Source: CAIYMF01 sp943329595 (GTDB lineage: Bacteria; Actinomycetota; Actinomycetes; S36-B12; CAIYMF01). Taken from it: a stretch of 19,374 nt of DNA. This document shows positions 1 through 6,456 of this stretch, piece by piece (the stretch's first letter is position 1; every line of letters begins with the position of its first letter). Location: contig CALQEM020000042.1 in assembly GCA_943329595.2 (NCBI GenBank), positions 1 to 19,374 on the forward strand, in the 5' to 3' direction. Made by a program: the position numbers and the translations under genes. The notes beneath the pieces were generated by a model. It did not search any database, was not told the origin of the DNA, and saw nothing but the letters and a program-made list of their open reading frames with translations.

Positions 1-425
1 ACTTCGAGGCGGTCTCGCGTGCGCTGGGGCTGATCGACGCCACCCATGCCTGCACGCACGTGCACGCCAACAACTGCTGCGGAATCCACCTGGTGGCGGG
101 AGTGCCAGTCCCGGCCGTGATTGAACTGACCTTCCTGCGCCGCTCGGAGTCGACGTTCACGCCCAGTGACGCGCCGATTCCGGGCCCCCTCGACCGGCCT
201 AACGTCGCGCGGGATGACATTGTCCTCAACGCTTGGAGCTCTCAGGGCAAGGACGACCTCGTGGCGCTCGCCATCGAGGTGGCGACCAGCGCCACGCTGT
301 CCCGGGCAGAAGCCGAGGCCGCCCGCGATGCCGCCGAGCAGGCACTCGATGAGGTGCTCACCAGTCGAAGCTGGCGACTCACCTCAGGGTTGCGGCTCAT
401 GCGGGCGAGGATTACGCGTGGGTGA
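1..425 (+). CDS. FkbM-like SAM methyltransferase, C-terminal part (5' partial)
   Basis: The reading frame is open from base 3 and ends with TGA at 423-425, so about 140 C-terminal residues are visible and the start lies outside the window. The segment HVHANNC followed by PAVIELTFLRR resembles the end of the FkbM/Methyltransf_21 type fold (a histidine-Asn-Asn motif, then an 'ElTflr' strand). Such proteins usually methylate sugar hydroxyls in surface polysaccharides or secondary metabolites. The last 50 residues are an Ala/Glu/Arg-rich helix, probably a coiled coil, ending in a SxSWRLTxGLR tail common in actinobacterial glycan enzymes. The stop overlaps the GTG start of the next gene by 8 bp, so the two are probably co-translated. 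The S-adenosylmethionine-binding part is not visible, so the family call rests on the tail only. Confidence 0.6.
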   Translation, partial: FEAVSRALGLIDATHACTHVHANNCCGIHLVAGVPVPAVIELTFLRRSESTFTPSDAPIPGPLDRPNVARDDIVLNAWSSQGKDDLVALAIEVATSATLSRAEAEAARDAAEQALDEVLTSRSWRLTSGLRLMRARITRG

Positions 426-1557
426 CGCGCTTCTCAGCCGGATTCTCGATGCCATCGAGAATCTGTCGGAACCCCACTCCCCACTCCGAATCAACCAGAT
501 CTGTCAACTCGCGGTGATTGAGGCAGGCATGGTCGCAGCGACCCTCGACGACGCGACGTCAAGTCGGCTGGCGAAACCGCTGGCCCATCTCTGGTTCGAC
601 GAGCACGCGCTCAGCCCGGCGGCAGACAGCGGTCTGCTCGCGCTGAGACTCACGCCCGACTCTGTTCGTGCTGCCGTGCGGCGACACGGCACGATGCACG
701 TCGATCGGGTTGAGGTCTCGCGACTCAGCCGGTTCGGCAACGCCATCATCCAGTTGGTGAATGCCATGGATCTCGCGAACGCTGTCGGCGCGCGCGAGGT
801 CAGCGTCGTGGGGGCCTGGTTCCTCCCGATGGGCGACACTGACATCGCGGGCGTCACGGTGATCAACCACGCCACCCCGGAGGCGAGAGCGCAGGCCTCG
901 CAGGCGGCAGTGACCCTCGCGGGGGTGATGTTCAATCGCAACGATCTCCTGCCGGCTGTGGCACACCACGTCAGCGGTTCGGTGGTGAGCGCTCTTGGAG
1001 CGGCGTTAACCGTGCCGCGGCTCGATCCGCTGCCGCCCGACCACCTGGTGATTCACGTACGGGCCGGAGACATCTTCGCCAGCGCCAACCCTGCCCCCAC
1101 ATACGGCCAGCCTCCCCTCGCCTTTTACCAGCGGCTGCTGCAGCACGCCCCGTGGAGCGCCGTGACCGTGGTGTACGAGGACACCGGGAATCCCGTGGTC
1201 GAGCCGCTGCTCACACAGTGCCGTGCTCTCGGCCTGACCACCCACTCCGTGAGCGGAGACCTCGCCGACGACCTTGCCGTGGTGCTCAGCGCTCGCACGC
1301 TGGCGTGTGGCTGGGGCACGTTCGGGTTCGTGGTTGCAGGGCTCTCCGAGCACTGCAGCACCTTCGTTTCCTTCGATTCGGTGCAGGTGCCGCTGGGGGG
1401 ACGCCCGATGAGCATCCTGGTCGCGACTGACCTGCGGGGTGGCTACCGAGAGGCCGTGCTGTCTGGAAACTGGGCGAACACTCCGCAGCAGCGGGACCTG
1501 ATGCTCAACTACCGGGTCGACGACGTGTCGGAGGTTGGCTTCGCCCCGAGGGACTGA
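418..1557 (+). CDS. Fucosyltransferase-like glycosyltransferase (GT11-type motifs)
   Basis: 379-residue protein, probably cytoplasmic. FGNAIIQLVNA (about residues 105-115) and HVRAGDIF (about 213-220), followed by YGQPPLAFYQ, match the alpha-1,2/alpha-1,6-fucosyltransferase superfamily, where the H-x-R-x-GD loop contacts GDP-fucose. A CGWGTFGF motif near residue 300 fits the conserved C-terminal donor-site region. I chose the GTG at 418 because it has a good ribosome site (GAGG at 407-410, 7 nt spacing) and overlaps the preceding stop. The frame stays open upstream to 166, but that extension reads as shadow of the previous gene. The donor sugar cannot be fixed from sequence. With its partner it probably builds a surface glycan. 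It runs convergently with the phosphonate operon, 48 bp from the cupin stop. Confidence 0.72.
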   Translation: MGDALLSRILDAIENLSEPHSPLRINQICQLAVIEAGMVAATLDDATSSRLAKPLAHLWFDEHALSPAADSGLLALRLTPDSVRAAVRRHGTMHVDRVEVSRLSRFGNAIIQLVNAMDLANAVGAREVSVVGAWFLPMGDTDIAGVTVINHATPEARAQASQAAVTLAGVMFNRNDLLPAVAHHVSGSVVSALGAALTVPRLDPLPPDHLVIHVRAGDIFASANPAPTYGQPPLAFYQRLLQHAPWSAVTVVYEDTGNPVVEPLLTQCRALGLTTHSVSGDLADDLAVVLSARTLACGWGTFGFVVAGLSEHCSTFVSFDSVQVPLGGRPMSILVATDLRGGYREAVLSGNWANTPQQRDLMLNYRVDDVSEVGFAPRD

Positions 1558-1605
1558 GCAGGTGGACTCGCATCAGGGAAGGGCTCGCGCTCAGACCGCC
1601 CTCGC

Positions 1606-1974
1606 TCAGGGGCGCACCACGTAAACCTTGCGCAGGGTCTCGTGCACGGTCCACCGGGTCACCGCGCCAGCGGGCAGCATGCCCAGGTCGCCGGGGCCAA
1701 CCTCCAGCGTCGGGCCTCCCTCAACCTCAATGGTTGCGCGTCCGGCGAGTACGACGAACACCTCGTCGGACTCGACATCGGTAGTGGTGCCAGCCGAGTG
1801 CTGCCACACTCCGACCTCGAGGTGGTTGGTGCTGTGCAGTGCGAGTGACCGCACCTCGGGTGAGCCGTCGACCACCTGGTCTGCAGCGAGTGGTGACGCC
1901 TCGAGGTCGGAGCTGCTGAGGCTCGCGGCGCGCACAACTCGGGCAACGGTGGTGAAGGCGGAGTGGTCGGTCAT
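1606..1974 (-). CDS. Small single-domain cupin protein
   Basis: 122 residues forming one cupin barrel. Visible are WQHSAGTTTD, DEVFVVLAGRATIEVEGG, VGPGDLGMLPAGAVTRWTV and a final RKVYVV strand, the order seen in Cupin_3/EutQ-like proteins. The usual HxH metal pair of motif 1 is absent, so a metal-dependent oxygenase role is not supported; a binding or isomerase-type role is possible. The ATG at 1974 is chosen over the upstream TTG (1992) because GAGG lies just before it. It is the last gene of the five-gene minus-strand phosphonate operon, starting 4 bp after the stop of the nucleotidyltransferase gene. Its role there is unknown. Confidence 0.75.
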   Translation of the reverse strand: MTDHSAFTTVARVVRAASLSSSDLEASPLAADQVVDGSPEVRSLALHSTNHLEVGVWQHSAGTTTDVESDEVFVVLAGRATIEVEGGPTLEVGPGDLGMLPAGAVTRWTVHETLRKVYVVRP

Positions 1975-1978
1975 CAGG

Positions 1979-2824
1979 TCAGCCTCTGGCAATCAGGTCC
2001 GGATAGAAGTGCTGCGTGAGCCGTGCGTAGTCGGCCTCGTCGTCACATTCCATGAAGGGCACCTCCGCGCCAAGGAGCGATGCGACCATCAGGCCGTACG
2101 CCATGAAGCGCTGCGTGAGCTCCTCGTGCTCGGTGAGCTGGCGGGCGGGGGAGTAGCCACGGAATCTGCCCGACCCCTCGGGGGCTGACGGATCGCCCAC
2201 CATCCAGTCGATCGTGGCGCGGGCGAGCGCGTGGTGCTGGGTCGCGAACTGCACGATTCCGACCGCCTCTCCGAGGCACGGCTCGCCCATCACGACCTCG
2301 GGCGTCAGCCCTTTGCCGATGAACCGTGGGAGCGCGGCCGAGCCGTAGACGCGCACCTCTTCGAGGTCGCCGGACGTGGCCTCGCTGATGAGCACTGAGG
2401 TGAGGCCGGGGTCGGCGAGCAAAGGGGTGAGAGCGTCGGGGTGGTACACAATGTCGGCGTCGAGTACGAGTGTCGCCCGCGAGCCGTCGAGAATCCCGTG
2501 GGGCGAGTTCACGGCGAACTGCAGGCTGTGGAGACTTCCACTGCCAGCCATGTCGCTAGTCGTGTTGGCCACTAGCGACAGCGGCAGATTCCACCCGGCA
2601 ACGGCCTCGGCCACGCTGGCTCCGAGGTGCCCGACCACGACCACCACCTGATCGACACCCGCGGCGAGCAGCAGTTCGGCCTGCCGCCGGAGGAAGCAGG
2701 TGGGCGTGGGGTCGCTCGCTGAGCGCGGGCCGATGGGCAGCAGTGCCTTGGGCATCAGCTCGCCGCGCCCGCCGAGGCGGGTCCCCCTGCCGGCGGCGAG
2801 GATCACCGCCTGGTGTGACCCCAC
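1979..2824 (-). CDS. Stand-alone nucleotidyltransferase (LicC/PntC-like) of the phosphonate operon
   Basis: 281 residues with a Rossmann-like nucleotidyltransferase fold. The NTP-binding signature AAGRGTRLGG (10-19) with MPKALLP (24-30) is intact, and LDADIV (121-126) supplies the metal-binding Asp. The NTTSDMAGSGSLHSL stretch (87-101) recalls the 'N...GS..SL' substrate loop of choline-phosphate and 2-aminoethylphosphonate cytidylyltransferases. The family loads CTP or another NTP onto phosphate- or phosphonate-containing small molecules to make an activated donor. The GTG start lies 3 bp after the phosphonopyruvate decarboxylase stop, so translation is likely coupled. CMP-aminoethylphosphonate or CMP-hydroxyethylphosphonate formation is my inference; a sugar-1-phosphate substrate is the alternative. 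A second NTase domain is fused to the PEP mutase in the same operon. Confidence 0.75.
   Translation of the reverse strand: MGSHQAVILAAGRGTRLGGRGELMPKALLPIGPRSASDPTPTCFLRRQAELLLAAGVDQVVVVVGHLGASVAEAVAGWNLPLSLVANTTSDMAGSGSLHSLQFAVNSPHGILDGSRATLVLDADIVYHPDALTPLLADPGLTSVLISEATSGDLEEVRVYGSAALPRFIGKGLTPEVVMGEPCLGEAVGIVQFATQHHALARATIDWMVGDPSAPEGSGRFRGYSPARQLTEHEELTQRFMAYGLMVASLLGAEVPFMECDDEADYARLTQHFYPDLIARG
2551..2580. repeat. Perfect 10-bp inverted repeat inside the nucleotidyltransferase gene
   Basis: TGTCGCTAGT and ACTAGCGACA are exact reverse complements separated by 10 bases, within codons for about residues 82-92. It could form an mRNA hairpin. It is coding sequence, so it may be chance. No second copy was noticed in the window. 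Confidence 0.5.
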
Positions 2825-2827
2825 GGC

Positions 2828-3997
2828 TCAGGCCACCGGCTCGGCGAGGAAGTCGCGAAACCGCAGGTAGCCGTCGCGGGGGGTGAGGTCGGGGCGGCCC
2901 AGCGCCGAGCGCGCGCCGGTGGTGATGGCCAGGCGCAGCAGGGTGGGGCCGGGCCGAGCGAGGTGGTCAAGCAGCAGGTCGGCGAACGTGTCGGGGTCGG
3001 ACGCTGTGTCGGCGTGCTGATATCCGCAGGCGAGTGCCACCGAGGCGAAGTCAACCGCGGGCGAGGGTGTGGGTTGCCCGCCCGTGGAGTCGTGGGCGGC
3101 GTTATCGAGCACGACGTGGTGGAGGTTGGCGAGCCGAAGCGACCCAGCCGTGGCCAGTGACCCCAGCTTCATCAGCAGCGACCCGTCGCCGTCGAGGATG
3201 ATCACCGGCCGGTCCGGTTGTGCGCGAGCCACGCCGACACCAAAGCCAGCGGCGCATCCCATCGAGCCGACCATGTAAAAGCGGTTGCGTCGGTCATGTA
3301 CCTGGTCGTCGAGCTCGAACAGCTCGCGCGACATCTTGCCCGTGGTGGAGATCACCGCCGCGGGAGTCGCAGCGCTGGCGTCGAGGCCTCTGTTGAGCAC
3401 GGGAAGCAACGCGTGCAGGGCTGCCTCGCGGCTAACCCTCGGAGTGAAGGTACCCCTACTGGCCGGGCTGACGGTGTCGCTGCGCAGCAGCACCTCGGCC
3501 CGCGGAAGGGTGGGCCCGCCGGTGAGGGTTCCGTGCCGGCAGATGAAGGCGGTGGGGGCGCTGTCGCGCTGAGCCGACGCCAGCTCGTGGCTGAGGGTGG
3601 CGGGGTCAAGTACCCGCGTGCGCAGCTCGCACAGCGACGCCAGTTGCTCGGTGATGCGGCCCATCACCTCGTGCTGCGGTTCGTCAGGAAAGCCGGGCTC
3701 GCCGCGGTGCGACACCAGCAGCACGACCGGAATCTGGTAAATGGCGAGCAGTGACGTGATGGGGTTGATGGCGTTGCCGAGGCCTGAGTTCTGCATCAGT
3801 GCGAATGCCGGGCTGCCCGCGGCCGTCATCCCGGCGGCGATGGCCACGGCCTCGCCCTCGCTGGTGGCCGAGACGTAGTCGAGGGCTGGATCGACGGTCA
3901 TCTGGTTCACGAGGGGGGTGAAGAACGAGCAGGGCACCCCTGCGCCCCGGGAGATGCCGTGACTGGCCAGTACGGAGCTGAACTCGTCGACCTGCAT
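2828..3997 (-). CDS. aepY: Phosphonopyruvate decarboxylase
   Basis: 389-residue thiamine-diphosphate enzyme that decarboxylates phosphonopyruvate to phosphonoacetaldehyde, the irreversible step that drives phosphonate synthesis forward. The N-terminal PYR domain has the catalytic Glu in ATSEGEAVAIAAG (E49) and the MQNSGLGNAINP loop. The C-terminal PP domain has GDGS (270-273), about 25 residues, then LDN (297-299), i.e. the ThDP/Mg motif, followed by HDSTGGQPT (302-310), typical of this decarboxylase family. The true start is ATG 3997, sharing its A with the TGA of the PEP mutase gene (TGATG). A longer open frame upstream is low-complexity Arg/Pro shadow. Length matches the family (about 375-400). 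Confidence 0.95.
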   Translation of the reverse strand: MQVDEFSSVLASHGISRGAGVPCSFFTPLVNQMTVDPALDYVSATSEGEAVAIAAGMTAAGSPAFALMQNSGLGNAINPITSLLAIYQIPVVLLVSHRGEPGFPDEPQHEVMGRITEQLASLCELRTRVLDPATLSHELASAQRDSAPTAFICRHGTLTGGPTLPRAEVLLRSDTVSPASRGTFTPRVSREAALHALLPVLNRGLDASAATPAAVISTTGKMSRELFELDDQVHDRRNRFYMVGSMGCAAGFGVGVARAQPDRPVIILDGDGSLLMKLGSLATAGSLRLANLHHVVLDNAAHDSTGGQPTPSPAVDFASVALACGYQHADTASDPDTFADLLLDHLARPGPTLLRLAITTGARSALGRPDLTPRDGYLRFRDFLAEPVA

Positions 3998-5625
3998 CAG
4001 TGGGACAGCCGCTCGGCAGCCTCGAGCAGGTCGCGCTGGTCGTCGAGGTCGTACCAGTGGCCGTAGGTGTGCACCACGCTCACAGACTCGCCGAGTGCGA
4101 TAAGCCGGCGTAGCAGCCAGGGGATGTCCTGGGTGCGCAGGGCGTCGGGCTCGTCGGCGGCGAGAGCGTCGAGCAGGTGCACGAGGGCAGGAGTGCGGTC
4201 GGCGCTCACACGCATCAGTCCGATCCACTCGCCGGTTGCCTCGTCAGGGCTCACCATCTCTCCTACCGACACGAGGTGGCAGGCGGTGGCGCCGAGAGGG
4301 TCGTAGGAGCCCTCGGTCACCACGAGGTCACGCACCGAATCATTACGGTGGCGCAGCGTCCAGGCCCCGTCGACCATCACGCTGACTCCGGCTCCGTGGG
4401 CGAGGAGGTTCTGCAGAATCATGTCGTCGAACACGATGTCGCCGTATGCGATCACGAGGTCGCCCTCGAGGAAGTCACGCGCCGCGTACAGTGAGGTGAG
4501 CTCCCCGGTGGTGGCGTAGTCGTCGTTATCGAAGTACTCGAGGTCGCCCGACGTGAAGGCGTCCTTTCGGTAGCCGCGCACCACTCCGACGCGTCGGATG
4601 CCCTGCCTACCGAACGCTTCCGTGTGCCACGTGAGGACGGGCTTTCCCCGCAGCGCCAGCAGTGCCTTGGGTCGGTCTGCCACGAGGTCGCCGAAGTTGC
4701 CCTGCGAGGCCGCGAGCACCAGTGCGCGGGTCGTGGTGGTCTCGGGGAGGTAGCGCTCCTCGCTGGTCTGCAGTTCTGCGACGTCCTGAAGGCGGAACAC
4801 CTCCGACACGGGCACGATGTCGCGCTCAACCGACATGAGGTCGAGCGAATCGTGCAGTACGCGCAGGTTGCGCTGAAGCGCGGTGATCACGGTGCGCATC
4901 GACTGGTTGGCGAAGATCACGGTGGAGGCACCCGCCTCGACGAACGGCCCCAGCGGCTCGGTGGGGAACGACGTGGGAACGATCACCACGGGCAGCAGCC
5001 CATTCCACTGCTCGAGGAAATCCCTGATCTCGTTGCCGTCGGAGCGCTTGCTGTGCACCACTATCGCGTCGGCGCCAGCCTCGGCGTAGGCAGAGGCGCG
5101 GAGCAGTGCCTCGTTGAGCCCCCATCCGGCGATGAACGCCTCGGTGCGGGCCACCACCACGAAGTCGGGGTCGACCTGAGTGTCCTTGGCTGCGCGCACC
5201 TTGCCGCAGAACTCGTCGACGGCTGCCAGTGCCTGCCGACCGCTGTCGAGATAGCTGTTGGTCTTGGGAAAGAGCTTGTCCTCGAGGCACACCCCGGCCA
5301 CGCCGCGCTGCTCGAGCTTGCGCACCAGGCGCCGTACGTTGTTGAAGTTGCCGTACCCCGTGTCGCCGTCGAGCAGGATGGGCACATCGGTGGCGTCGGC
5401 CATGAACTCGATCACCTCGAGCACCTGGGTCCAGCTCGCCTCGTTGCTGTCGCGCACGCCTAGGGCGGAGGAGATCGACAGGCCGCTTGCCCAGAGGCCC
5501 TCGAACCCGGCCTCGGCAGCAAGTCGAGCCGAGAGTCCGTTGTGGGCCTCCATCAGCACGCTGAGGTTCGGTGACTCGATCAGAGCTCGCAGTCGGCCGG
5601 TCCGAGTCACCGCGGGAACAGTCAC
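3997..5625 (-). CDS. aepX: Phosphoenolpyruvate mutase fused to a nucleotidyltransferase domain
   Basis: 542 residues. The N-terminal PEP mutase domain (about 10-290) converts PEP to phosphonopyruvate, making the C-P bond. It shows DGDTGYGNFNNVRR (86-99) with the Mg-binding Asp residues, and the diagnostic EDK-X5-NS signature as EDKLFPKTNS (115-124), which separates true mutases from isocitrate-lyase relatives. The C-terminal nucleotidyltransferase domain (about 300-542) shows LVLAASQG (302-309), RPKALL (318-323), YGDIVFDD (394-401) and WYDLDD (524-529). Known PepM fusions of this type carry PntC, a cytidylyltransferase for aminoethylphosphonate. Here the usual G-x-G-x-R nucleotide loop is degenerate (SQGNFGDL), with no Arg in the loop. 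The GTG start lies 9 bp after the methyltransferase stop; the 3' end overlaps the decarboxylase start. Confidence 0.95.
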   Translation of the reverse strand: MTVPAVTRTGRLRALIESPNLSVLMEAHNGLSARLAAEAGFEGLWASGLSISSALGVRDSNEASWTQVLEVIEFMADATDVPILLDGDTGYGNFNNVRRLVRKLEQRGVAGVCLEDKLFPKTNSYLDSGRQALAAVDEFCGKVRAAKDTQVDPDFVVVARTEAFIAGWGLNEALLRASAYAEAGADAIVVHSKRSDGNEIRDFLEQWNGLLPVVIVPTSFPTEPLGPFVEAGASTVIFANQSMRTVITALQRNLRVLHDSLDLMSVERDIVPVSEVFRLQDVAELQTSEERYLPETTTTRALVLAASQGNFGDLVADRPKALLALRGKPVLTWHTEAFGRQGIRRVGVVRGYRKDAFTSGDLEYFDNDDYATTGELTSLYAARDFLEGDLVIAYGDIVFDDMILQNLLAHGAGVSVMVDGAWTLRHRNDSVRDLVVTEGSYDPLGATACHLVSVGEMVSPDEATGEWIGLMRVSADRTPALVHLLDALAADEPDALRTQDIPWLLRRLIALGESVSVVHTYGHWYDLDDQRDLLEAAERLSH

Positions 5626-5634
5626 GGTGCGATT

Positions 5635-6366
5635 CTATGCGGGAGGTTGACGCGTGACAGCGGCTTGGCGTCGGGCAAAGACGTTGAATCTAAACGGGGT
5701 GTTCAGGTATCCGGCGACGCTTTGGTCCTCGACACTCACGGCCCACTCATCGGCGGGAAACTGCTCAGCCAGCCAGGCACGCTCGTAGTAGAGGTGCTCG
5801 AGTCCGGCATAGTGAGCGTCGTACTCGCCTTCGCTGAGCTGACCGCGTCTCATTGCCTCCGATTCGGGGCGTAGCGCGAGGTCGGGAACGTCGAGGATCG
5901 ACACCGAGGTGCTTGCCTTCGCACCCATCAGTCCCACGACCGTGGCGGCGTACTCGAGGTCGGGGAAGTAGTGGAAGACGCTGAAGGCGAGTAGGTGGTG
6001 GGCCACGGGTGACGGGTCGATGTCGATGGCCTCGCGCACCTCGGTCGTGATCTGCGGAAAGTATCGGTGGCATGCCTCGACCAGGGTGCTCGAGTAGTCG
6101 CAGCCACCCAGTTGTAGTCCGGGCCGCGACCTGGCGATGGTGCCCAGAAAGGCACCACTGCCGCACCCCACCTCGTACACCGAGTCGTTGTCGCGGGGCT
6201 GCAGGATTTCGAGTACGCGAGCGGCGAAGTCGAGCAGCGAGGAGACTGGGAGGACCGAGGCGGCCACCGAGCCGAACCCGTCGAGCGCGAGCGCGGCCTC
6301 AAGAGGGTCGACCTCCGGGCCGGGCGACTCGAGACCCTTGCGAGTCCAGACCTCGTGCCAATTCAT
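5635..6366 (-). CDS. Class I SAM-dependent methyltransferase, first gene of the phosphonate operon
   Basis: 243 residues. SAM motif I is VYEVGCGSGAF (63-73), followed by GGCDYSSTLVEAC as motif II and LLAFSVFHYFPD as the post-I region, typical of Methyltransf_11/25 enzymes. The start is ATG 6366 (MNWHEVW), with GGAGAG 8 nt upstream on the coding strand; an extended open frame to 6615 would run into the divergent cyclase gene and is rejected. The substrate is unknown: a phosphonate group, a sugar or a peptide are all possible. It opens the minus-strand operon, and its promoter must lie in the 90-bp gap shared with the lasso cyclase gene. Confidence 0.82.
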   Translation of the reverse strand: MNWHEVWTRKGLESPGPEVDPLEAALALDGFGSVAASVLPVSSLLDFAARVLEILQPRDNDSVYEVGCGSGAFLGTIARSRPGLQLGGCDYSSTLVEACHRYFPQITTEVREAIDIDPSPVAHHLLAFSVFHYFPDLEYAATVVGLMGAKASTSVSILDVPDLALRPESEAMRRGQLSEGEYDAHYAGLEHLYYERAWLAEQFPADEWAVSVEDQSVAGYLNTPFRFNVFARRQAAVTRQPPA

Positions 6367-6456
6367 CGTGGGTGCTCTCCGCGGGGTGGTGAGGATGTGA
6401 GGTGCAACGACTCCCACCCTCGCATGGGTCAGGCCTCGCTCTGCCAGAATCAAGGA
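6367..6456. promoter_or_regulatory. 90-bp divergent intergenic region between phosphonate operon and lasso cyclase
   Basis: The methyltransferase gene leaves to the left and the cyclase gene to the right, so promoters for both must sit here or overlap the coding starts. On the minus strand GGAGAG precedes the methyltransferase ATG. On the plus strand CAGAAT (6445-6450) lies 6 nt before the cyclase ATG. No convincing operator repeat is seen. The shared region would allow joint control of the two pathways, but this is inference. Confidence 0.5.
6445..6450 (+). promoter_or_regulatory. Candidate -10 element of a leaderless cyclase transcript
   Basis: CAGAAT fits the weak actinobacterial -10 form (xAnnnT) and is followed by exactly 6 nt and the ATG at 6457, so a transcript could begin at the start codon. 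The AAGGA abutting the ATG is too close to act as a ribosome site. The same geometry appears before the kinase (10312) and nucleotidyltransferase (12157) genes. No clear -35 is seen. Confidence 0.35.

Noticed and set aside
166..417. Upstream extension of the fucosyltransferase-like ORF
   Set aside because: It overlaps the FkbM-like gene in another frame and reads as Arg/Pro-rich shadow; GTG 418 has a proper ribosome site.
1606..1974. Cupin as hydroxyethylphosphonate dioxygenase or methylphosphonate synthase
   Set aside because: Those enzymes are several times longer, and this protein lacks the iron-binding HxH pattern.
3998..4228. N-terminal extension of the phosphonopyruvate decarboxylase ORF
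   Set aside because: Low-complexity Arg/Pro/Ala sequence opposite the family's normal start; it lies inside the PEP mutase gene, and ATG 3997 forms TGATG with its stop.
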